From the NCBI GenBank assembly GCA_035249305.1, contig DATFGQ010000009.1:1-64000 (forward strand): a DNA stretch of 64,000 bases. The letters run 5' to 3'. A model generated the notes under the pieces. It was not told where the DNA came from. It saw nothing but the letters and a program-made list of their open reading frames with translations, and searched no databases. Made by a program: the position numbers and the translations under genes. The DNA is from DASUNP01 sp035249305 (lineage in GTDB: Bacteria > Acidobacteriota > Blastocatellia > UBA7656). Shown in pieces: positions 1-8,900 of this stretch (its first letter is position 1; each line of letters begins with the position of its first letter).

Positions 1-328
1 TTTTTTTCTCCAAAGAAAAGAATTCAAATAACTATGCCTACATTCCTGAAAGATTCTCAAACCTAGCCTCAGCATCCAAATCAAACTAAAAGCTATACCT
101 TACTGCTTAGCTTAAAGCCTATGGGGCTTGTCCCTGCCCGGCGGCGCGAAAGCGCCGTACGTCATCGCGCTAACGCGCGATCCGGGCAGCCACGAGGGCT
201 GCCCCTACAATTTCACCATCATCACGCTTTTACCACACTACCCTTAACTGCTGGTTAATGCGCCTTAATCGTGCTATATCTTTTGTGGCTCTTATTACCC
301 ATACCAAACAAGACAAAGGAGATCACAA
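1..328. other. Intergenic region with part of a dispersed repeat
   Basis: No gene is supported here. The first 110 bases are AT-rich. Bases about 121-209 form a GC-rich element (see the repeat entry) whose reverse complement closely matches the element at 15564-15716. A strong ribosome-binding site (AAGGAG) sits at about 316-321 for the gene that follows. I see no convincing promoter. Confidence 0.6.
121..209 (-). repeat. Copy of TGTAGGGGC-type dispersed repeat
   Basis: Read on the minus strand this begins TGTAGGGGCAGCCCTCGTGG and continues with a block almost identical for about 48 bases to 15564-15612, including GCGATGACGTA. It ends with GGGCAGGGACAAGCCCC, also found in the other copy. The middle is a different GC-rich hairpin (GGCGC...GCGCC). 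It looks like a short non-coding mobile or REP-type element, shorter than the copy at 15.6 kb. Confidence 0.65.
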
Positions 329-736
329 ATGGCTAATGATGGACAAAAAGTAACCGATATGATCAAGTCGGGGAATTTAAGCCAGTCGGACCTGAAAGAG
401 ATGTTCGCAGACGCGAATGCCGGTCTGGTCACGATTCAAGACTGGGGAGTGTGTTACAGTTCCGCGACGGGCCAGCTCAGCGAGTTTGCCTATGTCACTT
501 CGAATAACGCCGGCAACCCGATTACAGGGATCGGGATGATTGCTTACTCGGCTAACGGGTCGAGCATGTACTGCGTTCAATACACGAACGACATCAGCAG
601 CCAATCTGTCGCGCCTTCGATAGGGACTACGTTGTACACGCCACAGATGGGGAATCAAGCGCTGTGCGTGGTGTACGGCTGGACCCAACAAGGAAGTTTT
701 TACCAGTCGCAGCCAATGACGATTCAGCCGTGCTAG
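329..736 (+). CDS. Hypothetical protein, 135 aa
   Basis: I do not recognise this family. The ATG is preceded by AAGGAG with 7-8 nt spacing, which makes translation likely. The product starts MANDGQKVTDMIKSGNLS, with no obvious signal peptide or membrane segment. The first 30 residues look helical; the rest is rich in Gly, Ser, Thr, Tyr and Gln with hydrophobic alternation, suggesting a beta-sheet fold. It has three Cys residues, one of them the last residue. Nothing nearby suggests a role: it stands alone, about 190 bases before the next gene. Real gene likely, function unknown. Confidence 0.7.
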   Translation: MANDGQKVTDMIKSGNLSQSDLKEMFADANAGLVTIQDWGVCYSSATGQLSEFAYVTSNNAGNPITGIGMIAYSANGSSMYCVQYTNDISSQSVAPSIGTTLYTPQMGNQALCVVYGWTQQGSFYQSQPMTIQPC

Positions 737-863
737 TTACGACCTGGCATTTCTGTGGGGCTGCGGGCGACCGACGAATCGATACGAAGCTCGCTCCGCG
801 GCCCCGAATAAAGAGACGCCTCGTGACACGCCTAACGCATCGCGCGTCTCAAGTATTTGATGA

Positions 864-892
864 TTGACTTGGCAAGCGCTCCAGCATAAAGT
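864..892 (+). promoter_or_regulatory. Sigma-70-type promoter
   Basis: TTGACT (864-869), a 17-base spacer and TAAAGT (887-892) lie 35 bases before the ATG at 928. Spacing is ideal and each hexamer differs from consensus at one or two positions. The call rests on the sequence match alone. Confidence 0.55.
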
Positions 893-927
893 ATGTGACA
901 ACAAACTTATTCCGCAGAGGAAAGCTT

Positions 928-1398
928 ATGAAACGGTCGCCCTTTTTTATCTCGGTCGTTCTTTCCGTTTGCTTTATCCTTGCGTCGCTGAGCGCGGCCG
1001 CTCAGGACAACAAGCATAAGAAGCAGACCAAGAACGACGCCGTGTTCGAGCTTGAGAACATCAGCTTATATATCAACCGCGCGGCGGTGGCCGAAGGCGC
1101 AGGCACTATCGGCGGGACGGTTGTATGGTTCTACGTTCGCGACAGGGGCCAGTTCGTTTTCTCATCCAACCCGCAAGAAGGGTTTGAGTTTCAGAAAATA
1201 GGCACGGTCAGGGGGAGCATGATCTCTTTCTGGTATAAAGATGATTTGTATGAAATCTTCTCCACCTCGCAGATAGTCAAGGATGGCAGCGAAACGGACC
1301 TCTGGCTGCTGCATGACCCGAACTATCGCCCGAAAGGCTGCGAGAACGTCTGTTTCGGGAGCGCCTCGCCGTTCGATTATTTCGTCAAGAGCAGGTAG
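928..1398 (+). CDS. Hypothetical exported protein, 156 aa
   Basis: Start chosen at ATG 928 because AGAGGA lies just upstream and the product then begins with a good Sec signal peptide (MKRSPFF, then a hydrophobic run to about residue 24, ending SAAAQ). The frame stays open upstream to 895 without such features. The mature part is about 130 residues, lysine-rich at first (KHKKQTK), then beta-rich, with a Cys pair near the C terminus (GCENVCFG). I recognise no family. A promoter-like sequence lies at 864-892. Probably a small periplasmic or secreted protein. Confidence 0.72.
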   Translation: MKRSPFFISVVLSVCFILASLSAAAQDNKHKKQTKNDAVFELENISLYINRAAVAEGAGTIGGTVVWFYVRDRGQFVFSSNPQEGFEFQKIGTVRGSMISFWYKDDLYEIFSTSQIVKDGSETDLWLLHDPNYRPKGCENVCFGSASPFDYFVKSR

Positions 1399-1510
1399 TA
1401 GATTCACTCCCGCCAGACCGCGCTCGACCAGCGGCTGAATCTGAAAGCAAAGCGCCTCTCGTATAAAACTATCCAGCGCCGTTCGCGCTTTCAATAAGGA
1501 GAAAAACCAT

Positions 1511-2275
1511 ATGGAAACCAGCTTTGATGGAAGAGTCGCGCTCGTCACCGGCGGGAGCTCGGGGATCGGCCGCGCCGCCGCGATCGCCTTCGGCCGCGAA
1601 GGCGCGCGCGTCGCAGTCGCCGCCCGCCGCGTCCGCGAGGGCGAAGAGACAGCCCAGATGGTGAGAGACGCGGGCGGCGAGGCGGTGTTCATTAAGACCG
1701 ACGTGTCGCGCGCGCCCGAAGTTAAATCGCTCGTCGAGCAGACCGTCGAAAGGTTCGGCCGGCTCGACTACGCCTTTAACAACGCGGGCATATCAGGCCC
1801 GTCGCTCAGCCTGATCGCGGACCTGTCGGAAGAGGATTGGGACAGTGTTATAGATGCGAACCTCAAGAGCATATGGCTTTCGATGAAATACGAGATCCCG
1901 GTCATGATCAACCAGGGCGCGGGCTCGATCATCAACATGTCGTCGATACTCGGCGTGGTAGGCACCTCGCTCGGCACGGCGGCTTACGTGGCCAGCAAGC
2001 ATGCGATCATAGGGCTGACGAAAGCGGCCGCGCTTGAGTATGCGAAACAGGGTCTGCGCATCAACGCCGTCTGCCCTGGCTTCATCCAGACGGCGCTGAT
2101 CGAAGTCGCGACTAACAACCCGGAGATCAGCGACGCGATAGTCGCCGCGCATCCCGTGGGCCGCATAGGCAAGCCCGAAGAGGTCGCCTCGGCCGTCATA
2201 TGGTTATGCTCGGAGGGGGCTTCTTTCATAACGGGCCAGTCGCTGGTCATCGACGGCGGCTATATCGCCCAGTAG
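1511..2275 (+). CDS. SDR-family NAD(P)-dependent oxidoreductase
   Basis: A classical short-chain dehydrogenase/reductase of 254 residues, normal for the family. The nucleotide-binding glycine motif TGGSSGIG is at about residues 14-21, NNAG at about 91-94, the catalytic Ser in the INMSS region and Tyr/Lys in YVASK; the end (GGYIAQ) is also typical. An arginine-rich segment after the first beta-alpha unit (AARRVREGEE) favours NADP(H) over NAD. The substrate cannot be read from sequence; many relatives are annotated as glucose or 3-oxoacyl reductases. AAGGAG lies 9-10 bases before the ATG. It converges with the regulator gene ending at 2345. Confidence 0.95.
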   Translation: METSFDGRVALVTGGSSGIGRAAAIAFGREGARVAVAARRVREGEETAQMVRDAGGEAVFIKTDVSRAPEVKSLVEQTVERFGRLDYAFNNAGISGPSLSLIADLSEEDWDSVIDANLKSIWLSMKYEIPVMINQGAGSIINMSSILGVVGTSLGTAAYVASKHAIIGLTKAAALEYAKQGLRINAVCPGFIQTALIEVATNNPEISDAIVAAHPVGRIGKPEEVASAVIWLCSEGASFITGQSLVIDGGYIAQ

Positions 2276-2308
2276 ACGCGCCCGCTTCGATAGTCAAGGT
2301 TGATAATC

Positions 2309-2328
2309 AAGTCATATCAAAATGACTT
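2309..2328. terminator. Weak bidirectional hairpin between convergent genes
   Basis: AAGTCAT and ATGACTT can pair around a 6-base loop, between the end of the SDR gene and the end of the LytTR regulator. The stem is only 7 bp and AT-rich with no long T tract, so a terminator role is a guess from position. Confidence 0.3.
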
Positions 2329-2344
2329 AAACCGCAAAGACCGC

Positions 2345-3145
2345 CTACAACGAGCGTCGCAAGATCATGTTCACCTGCTCGCGGCGGCTGCGGCTCATTT
2401 TCAAATCCGTGCCGTCGTGAAGTATCACGGCGTAGTCGCCGCCCGCGCGCGATTCGATCTGTTTAACCCTGTCGAGGTTTACGATCGTCGAGCGGTGTAT
2501 GCGCGCGAACTTCTGCGGGTCGAGTTTCGCTTCAAGCTCGGCCATAGTCTCGCGCAGCATGTGCGAATGGCCGCTGACGTGGAGCTTGACGTAATAATCG
2601 GCCGCCTCTATCCAATCGATCTCGTCGGCCTTCAAAAAGAATACGCGGCTGGCCGACTTGATCATGAATTCTGATTGGTAGTCGGCCTTCTTCGATTCAT
2701 CCGAGACTTGTCTATGGCCTTCGAGCAGGGCGAAGAGCTTTTTGCTCAGCTCGCGCGCCTCGCGCTGCTCTATCTGCGACTTCGCCCGGCGGAGCGCCTC
2801 CTCGAACCTCGCGTCGTCGAACGGCTTGAGCAAGTAATCCAGCGCGTGGACTTCGAAGGCGCGGACGGCGTACTGGTCAAAGGCCGTGACGAAGATGATC
2901 GCGGCCACGCCTGTATCGCCGATCTGTTCGAGGGCTTCGAACCCGTTCATCTCGGGCATCTGGATGTCGAGGAAGAGAAGCTCGGGCGAGTGCGTTCGGA
3001 TCAGCCTTACCGCTTCGGCGCCGCTGCCGGCCTCCCCCACGATCTCAACTTCGGGGTCGCGCCCGAGCAGGACGCGAAGGTTGCGCCGGGCGATCGGCTC
3101 ATCGTCGACGATCAGGGTTTTGATCTTTCTCTTTGGCCTGTCCAT
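2345..3145 (-). CDS. LytTR-family response regulator
   Basis: A two-domain response regulator, 266 aa. The N-terminal receiver (about residues 8-125) has the acidic pair VDDEP, the phosphoacceptor Asp in FLDIQMPEMNG, a conserved Thr in FVTAF and the Lys in LLKPF. The C-terminal LytTR DNA-binding domain (about 160-265) shows FLKADEIDWIEAADYYVKL and FARIHRSTIVN, the hallmark of AgrA/LytR-type regulators. It is the last gene of a minus-strand operon and overlaps the histidine kinase by 47 bases, so the two are almost certainly a cognate pair. Its targets are unknown; the upstream DJ-1-like gene in the same operon is one candidate. Confidence 0.95.
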   Translation of the reverse strand: MDRPKRKIKTLIVDDEPIARRNLRVLLGRDPEVEIVGEAGSGAEAVRLIRTHSPELLFLDIQMPEMNGFEALEQIGDTGVAAIIFVTAFDQYAVRAFEVHALDYLLKPFDDARFEEALRRAKSQIEQREARELSKKLFALLEGHRQVSDESKKADYQSEFMIKSASRVFFLKADEIDWIEAADYYVKLHVSGHSHMLRETMAELEAKLDPQKFARIHRSTIVNLDRVKQIESRAGGDYAVILHDGTDLKMSRSRREQVNMILRRSL

Positions 3146-4295
3146 CTTGCGACTTCACACGGAAAGGGATTTCGAGCGTCGCCATAACTCCCGTCGCCCC
3201 CTGGTTACGAACTTCGAACCGGTGCTTCGTCCCGTAGAGCTGCTCCAACCTGTCGCGCGTGTTGCGGAGTCCTATGCCCGCGCCCGTCTCCATATCCCAG
3301 CCTTCGGCCAGCGGCGGCCCGTCGTTGTAGATGCTGATTTCGAGATGCCCGTTGTTGCGCGCGGTCGTAAGCCGCAGCAGGCCGGGCGAGGCCCGCTCGG
3401 CTATGCCGTGGCGGATTGCGTTTTCGACAAGCGGCTGGAGAATCAGGTTAGGCACGCCCGCTTCCAGCGTGTCGGGCGCGACCTCTGTCTTTACGCTGAG
3501 CCGGTCCGAAAATCGCATCTGCTGGATGGCCAGGTAGCGCTCGATGAATTCGAGCTCGTCCCTTAAAGCGACCTCCTGCTGGCCCGACGTTTCGAGCGCG
3601 TGGCGCAGCAAGTCGCTCAGCCCCGCCAGCATGCTGACGGCGGCTTTATTCTCGTTGTTGCGCACGAGCCCCGCGATCGTGTTCAGCGTGTTGAATAAAA
3701 AGTGCGGGTGGAGCTGCGCCCTCAAGACCTGCAACTGCGCGTGCGCCAACTGCGTCCTCAACTCTGCGGCCTGGCGCTCGCGCTCGCGGTATTTGTGGTG
3801 GTAATCGAACGCGAACCCCGCGCCGAGGATCGCGAAGTAGGTGAAGACATGCAGGTTAAAGTACATCCCCAGGAAATGAAAGTACTGGTTGGTAAAACCT
3901 GTGATGTTCCAGCGTGGATACAGATCGGCCGCGCGAGTGATCGCCGTGTAAGCGGCTATGTATGCCGTCGATGCCAAAGCGCTCGCGGGCAGGTGAACCA
4001 GCAATCCCCTTACCCAGTTCGACCGCTCTATCGGGTAGCGACTGCCTAGCCATAAAATGAAGGGCGTCATCGCCACCCACACGTAACCCGTAGACAGGTG
4101 CCAGATGACAAGCCGCCACAAGGCGAAGCTGTTCTCTTCGTGGCCGTCGCCCAGGTATAGCTGGGCCGCATGCAGGAGCCCCATCAGGGTCCAGAAGAGG
4201 AAGACCAGTCCCGTAGCCAGGCGGCGGCGCTGCCTCGCCGTCTTGAGCATATCTGTTTGGCCGGTTCTCGCGACCGCCGCCCGGATCGGTTTCAT
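3099..4295 (-). CDS. LytS/YehU-type membrane sensor histidine kinase
   Basis: A 398-residue sensor kinase of the His_kinase (LytS/YehU) family. Four hydrophobic segments fill the first half (about residues 28-50, 65-88, 100-122 and 140-160), with almost no extracellular loop, so the signal is probably sensed in or near the membrane. A short coiled segment rich in Arg/Glu leads to the phosphoacceptor box HPHFLFNTLNT. The ATPase domain has the N box QPLVENAIRHG and glycine box GIGLRNTRDRL. Start is uncertain: Met16 (MLKTARQRRR) is an alternative. It starts 6 bases after the DJ-1-like gene stops and overlaps the response regulator. Confidence 0.93.
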   Translation of the reverse strand: MKPIRAAVARTGQTDMLKTARQRRRLATGLVFLFWTLMGLLHAAQLYLGDGHEENSFALWRLVIWHLSTGYVWVAMTPFILWLGSRYPIERSNWVRGLLVHLPASALASTAYIAAYTAITRAADLYPRWNITGFTNQYFHFLGMYFNLHVFTYFAILGAGFAFDYHHKYRERERQAAELRTQLAHAQLQVLRAQLHPHFLFNTLNTIAGLVRNNENKAAVSMLAGLSDLLRHALETSGQQEVALRDELEFIERYLAIQQMRFSDRLSVKTEVAPDTLEAGVPNLILQPLVENAIRHGIAERASPGLLRLTTARNNGHLEISIYNDGPPLAEGWDMETGAGIGLRNTRDRLEQLYGTKHRFEVRNQGATGVMATLEIPFRVKSQDGQAKEKDQNPDRRR

Positions 4296-4301
4296 AGATT
4301 A

Positions 4302-5513
4302 CTAAAACTCTTTCTGCTGCATGGCCGCGCGCTCGGACGTGCGCGCGATCTTCAGCGTGACTAAGAACCTGTTCTTCTCCACCTCCTGGACGCTGGTGAC
4401 GCCGGTCCAGATTGTGCCCTTCTCGTCGGTAAACTTCCAGGCGCTCTTGGTCGCGGCGTCAACCTTCGAGGCCGCCTGCCTGGTCCATTTGCCGTCGGCG
4501 GCGAGCTTTCCGTCCACAGCCTTGAGCAGGTCGGCGGCGGAAGTCGCGCCCTGCGCCTGCCAGTTGACTTCCCAGTTCTCCGCCCCGCCCTCGGTGCTGA
4601 CGACTCTCATCTCAGTGCCGGCGGGCGCTTCGACGTTCAAGCCGACGCCGAAGACCTTGCGCACGTGATAGTCGGCGAAGCTTGCGCGGGCGTATGTAGA
4701 GCCGGGCTGCCAGTTGTATTCCATGTTCAACGCGACCATCTGCGCTCGCGCTTTGCCCATCAGCTTCGATATGACGTAGAGCGAGCCATCTATCCCCGAA
4801 GAGAGCCCGGCGGTGGTGATTATCTTCCCGTTGTCGACGTAACGCTTGTCGGTGACGACGGTCGTCTTCGGCGCGATGGCGCGGAACCCTTCTATCAGCC
4901 CATAAAAGGTCGTGGCCGTCTTCCCGTCGAGCAGGCCCGTCCTCGCCAGTATGAACGCGCCGTTGCAGACCGACAGTATGTGGTCGACTTCCTTTTCGCT
5001 GTCTTGAATCCACTTGATGACCTTCGGGTCGCTCTGCGCTTTTACGACGCCGCCGCCCGGAATAATTATTACATCAGGCTTGGGGCCATCTTCCAGCGTG
5101 TAGCTCGGGGTCACCTTCATCCCCATAGCGGTCGTGATCGGGTCGGTGGTCACGGCTACGGTGAAGACATCGAATCCCGCCTGGCCGAAGACTTCGTATG
5201 GCCCGGCGTAGTCTATGATCTGAACGCCGTCAAAGATCAGTATCGCGGCCTTCTTCCTCTGCGCCTGTGCAGGGTGGTCGTGGCGAGGCGGGGGCGAGCC
5301 TTTTACCATGAGCGGCATTGCGCACGCTGAGCAGTAGCCCGGCTTATCCGACACTTGTTCGTCGTTGCCGCAGCCGCAGGGAGGGCAGACGTACTCTTTT
5401 TTGGCTGCGTCTTGCGGCGGGGCGATCGCCCTGGATGAAGGTATGGCGAAGGCCGAGCAGAAAAGGACCGATACGATGATTAACGATGCCGTCAAGCAGG
5501 TTTTATTCTTCAT
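4302..5513 (-). CDS. Exported DJ-1/PfpI-like protein with N-terminal metal-binding motif
   Basis: 403 residues with three parts. An N-terminal signal peptide (about 1-30) is followed by a Cys-rich segment (about 41-70: CPPCGC, then CSACAMPLM) resembling the heavy-metal-binding domain of copper-handling proteins. Next is a DJ-1/PfpI class-I glutamine-amidotransferase-like domain (about 88-265), of the kind in GlxA/FtrA regulators, with the nucleophile elbow SVCNGAFILA, but no AraC-type DNA-binding domain follows. The last 140 residues are an unrecognised domain. AAGGAG precedes the ATG. It is the first gene of the operon with the sensor kinase and regulator, suggesting a link to an extracytoplasmic metal or oxidative signal (inference). 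Confidence 0.85.
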   Translation of the reverse strand: MKNKTCLTASLIIVSVLFCSAFAIPSSRAIAPPQDAAKKEYVCPPCGCGNDEQVSDKPGYCSACAMPLMVKGSPPPRHDHPAQAQRKKAAILIFDGVQIIDYAGPYEVFGQAGFDVFTVAVTTDPITTAMGMKVTPSYTLEDGPKPDVIIIPGGGVVKAQSDPKVIKWIQDSEKEVDHILSVCNGAFILARTGLLDGKTATTFYGLIEGFRAIAPKTTVVTDKRYVDNGKIITTAGLSSGIDGSLYVISKLMGKARAQMVALNMEYNWQPGSTYARASFADYHVRKVFGVGLNVEAPAGTEMRVVSTEGGAENWEVNWQAQGATSAADLLKAVDGKLAADGKWTRQAASKVDAATKSAWKFTDEKGTIWTGVTSVQEVEKNRFLVTLKIARTSERAAMQQKEF

Positions 5514-5982
5514 GACAATCTCCTTGTAAACGAATCGGTGTTGAAGTGTTTCAAACCGAGTCTACGAGATTCGCTAATGCAAGGTTACCCTTTTGCAGGC
5601 AAATGCAAAACCGTGCAGGGAAGGCCGGGATTCATGCAGCCGGCGGCGCGCAACGCCTGTCGAGCAAATCTTTGGTCGCGCAATACAAAGAAATTAGCTG
5701 CCCCACGCGCCGCTCCATTTTCTTCTTGACATGAAAAAACTCAGATTGTAAGATCGGCAACGCTTCTTGGTGGACGCCTAAATCTTCGGGACCTGGTATT
5801 GTGAGTCTGAAACGCTGATACCGCTGCATGTCCGATTCTCACAGGCTACAATCCCATACACACTGATTATCCTTGTCGAACACATGGTATTGGTGAAGCC
5901 CTAACCTCACCCTTGATAATTTCACATCGCGCATCAGGCAGCTCAGCCTGCTCTTCCGCTTGTTAAGTGGGGAAGCTGCCTT
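5514..5982. other. Divergent intergenic region (DJ-1/LytS operon versus RHS gene)
   Basis: No supported gene; the short open frames here overlap each other and lack family features. The region separates two divergent units and should hold both promoters. A good plus-strand promoter is visible at 5726-5754. On the minus side I can support only the AAGGAG ribosome site just upstream of 5513. Confidence 0.6.
5726..5754 (+). promoter_or_regulatory. Strong sigma-70-type promoter upstream of the RHS gene
   Basis: TTGACA (5726-5731) matches the -35 consensus exactly. A 17-base spacer leads to TAAGAT (5749-5754), one mismatch from TATAAT. It lies about 230 bases before the RHS start, leaving a long leader. 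No other plus-strand gene follows before the RHS gene. Confidence 0.65.
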
Positions 5983-8900
5983 TTGTCGGCCCAAGAATCT
6001 CTTTTTTCATACTCGGACGCCATCGTGTCGTCCGCCGGGGGATCTATGCGTCAAAATAACTTTTCTCATGCTCGTCGTTTGCCTCTCTTAACGCTTGCAC
6101 ACAGGGGTTTACTTCGTCGCGGGCCTCAAAGAAAACTGATGTGCGTCGTTTTGATGATGACCCTTCTGATTTCACCGGGGCAATACTTTGCTTTCGGGTG
6201 CTTGCCCTTGCTGGGTTCTGTGAGTTTCGACGTGGCGCTCGAATCACTTCGGCCTGTCGCATCGCTTTTCAGCTCGCTTTTCAGGACTTCAGCGGCTGCT
6301 CAAATAGAGAGCCCGGAAGACAGGCTGGCGAATGTCGCGCAGGTTCGCATTTCGCCAGGGAAGTTTGTCGGCTATCAGGGGCAAATTATAAACTTCAGCG
6401 CGCTTGGGTCTAACCTCTCCGGCCAAACTATCCAGGGAGTAAAATTCAGATGGGCATCCTCGAACCCGGACAAACTTGAGATAGACGACACGGGCAAGGC
6501 GAGGCTCATCAATCCGGGGCTGGCGTGGGTCACCTGCCGCGCGGGGTTAGCCCAATCTACTGCCCCCGTCCTGGTCCGGCCGGGGGAGCGGCCTGCGCAA
6601 TCGGATGGGGAGTGGCGCGCCGATCAACTCAGCTTGAATGAAGATGGTAGCGCGGCGACGAATAACGCGCCCGGACCGAGCGCGGGACTGTTGCCATCCT
6701 TGCTCGATAAACTTTTACCGACGGCCCATGCCCAGAGCTGCGGCAGCGGCGGAGACGGGGGCGATGTCGTTTACGATGAGCTGTGGAACGAGCCGCGCAA
6801 TCTTGTTGGCTCCCCGCACAACAGAGCCATCGAGCCAACGCGAAATGGGCCAATCCTTCCTGAAGGCAGTAACTTTAACATGGCGATACCGCTCATCAGC
6901 CTGGGCGGCCGAGGGCTTGCGGCAAACTTAATGCTTTACTACAACAGCCGCGTATGGTCTCAGCACGGCAGCGCGATTACTTTCAACGCGGTCAATGGCT
7001 GGCCTTTCGCCGGTTTCTCTCTCGGGTTTGGCCGCGTCATCACTTACGACACGTCGCCTCAATTCCCGAACGTCACAAAGTATATGCTCGTCGAGCCCGA
7101 CGGTACGCGCCGCCTCCTTGGCAGCGCGCCCTCCACGGGCACCAACACGCTTGAGACATCCGACGGCACGCACATCCGTTATGTCGGCAACACGTCTTCA
7201 GGCGAGCTGAGATTCCCCGATGGCACAAGAGTAACAATCTCCACCGTGAACAACCGGCTTCTTCCCACCCAGATCAAGAATCCGAACGGCAACTACATTC
7301 AGATCGCCTACAAGACCGGCTTCGCCTGGAAACAGGCGATAGATTACGTGACCGACACGCTGGGCCGAGTGATTCAATTTCATTACGACTCGTGCGCGAG
7401 CCTCACCAAGATCACAGCGCCCGCGCTCGGCGGGTCGAGCCAGAATCCGCTCACCCGAACGATGGCCGAGTTCGATTATCAGGACAGGTCACTCGGCTTT
7501 ACCTTCAGCGGACTGAGCGTGGAGAACGCCACAAGCGGACAAACGCTGAAGACGTTGCGCCATATCTTTTTTCCGACGACACAGACCGGCTACCTCTTCA
7601 GCTACGGCGACTATGGGATGATTCACAACGCATCCATAAGGCGACAGATGTCAATCGATACTAACGGGGTGATAAGCGATGGCGTAGAGAGCGCGAGCGT
7701 CAGCTTCAACTACCCGACATCGGGCTCTACGACGCTGACCGCCGCGCCCGCCTTCACGCAGCGGACCGAAACGCCGGGCGGCAGCTACACCTATTCGAGC
7801 GCCGACGACGCCGTGGCGCAGACGAAGACGTTTACCATCTCGCGGCCCGACCTGTCGCAGTTGCTGCTCACGAGATCGACCAATACGGCATCCGTATCAA
7901 ACGGGCTTATGGTGCAGTCGGAGATTAAGAAGAGCGGCAACTCGATGGCAAAAGAGGCCCACACCTATGCCAACGACCCGGGCGGCTCGCCGCAGTTAGA
8001 ATCGGTGACGAGCTTTGACGACGCGGGCACGCCTACGAAGACCGATTTCTCTTACAACAGCAAGGGGGCGGTCTTAAAGGTGCGCGATTACGGGCATCAA
8101 GTGAGCGGCGCGTGGCAGGTGCGCAGGCGGGTCCAGTATTCCTACAAGAGCGACTCGGACTCGAACTATCTCAATGACAACCTGTGGAGGCTGGTGACGC
8201 AGGTATCGACGTTTGACGCCCTCCTGAACACAAACGAAGCGGATGATGTCGAGATAGAAAAAACCACGTTTACCTATGACAACTACGCCGCAATGGGAGG
8301 GATGCAGAACTATGGCGGGTTCATTATAACTCCCGGTCATGATCCAAACTACAACACAAATCGCACGCGGCGCGGCAATGTGACGGGCAGAACCGAATGG
8401 GTTGACATAAGCGCAGGCACGACGATCACAAGGCTGGCGAAGTTCGACATATTCGGGAACGTGGTCAGAGCGCAAGTCTCGTGTTGCAACGAGAGGTCGC
8501 TCACTTTTGACAGTAGTAATAGTTGGTCGCGGCCTGTTCAGACAACCAACGGAAGTCAATCAGGGCTGAACCTGACGAGCAGCACCGCGTATGACTTCAA
8601 CACGCTGGCCGTGACGAGCGAGACCGACCCGAATAATCTGACGACGAGCTTCAACTACGACGCGATCCTGAGACCCACGTCGACGATGTATGTAACGGGG
8701 GCGACGGGGAGCGTTACTTACAACGACGACGCCCTGTCAGTGTCGTCGAGCCTTAGCTTCACCGAAGGAGGCACGAGTAAGTTTGTGACCGGCTCGGCGG
8801 TCTATGACGGCTGGGGGAGAGTGAAGGAGAGCATCAATAACCACAACGGTCAGGTGAACATTAGCTACGACGCCATAGGCAGGGTCTCCGCCCGGACGAA

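Noticed and set aside
664..867. Short frame after the first gene
   Set aside because: It starts inside the upstream gene in another frame, has no ribosome site and covers a promoter for the gene at 928.
4302..5513. Lipoprotein signal in the DJ-1-like protein (SVLFCSAF)
   Set aside because: The residue before the Cys is Phe, which does not fit the lipobox; a normal Sec signal peptide is more likely.
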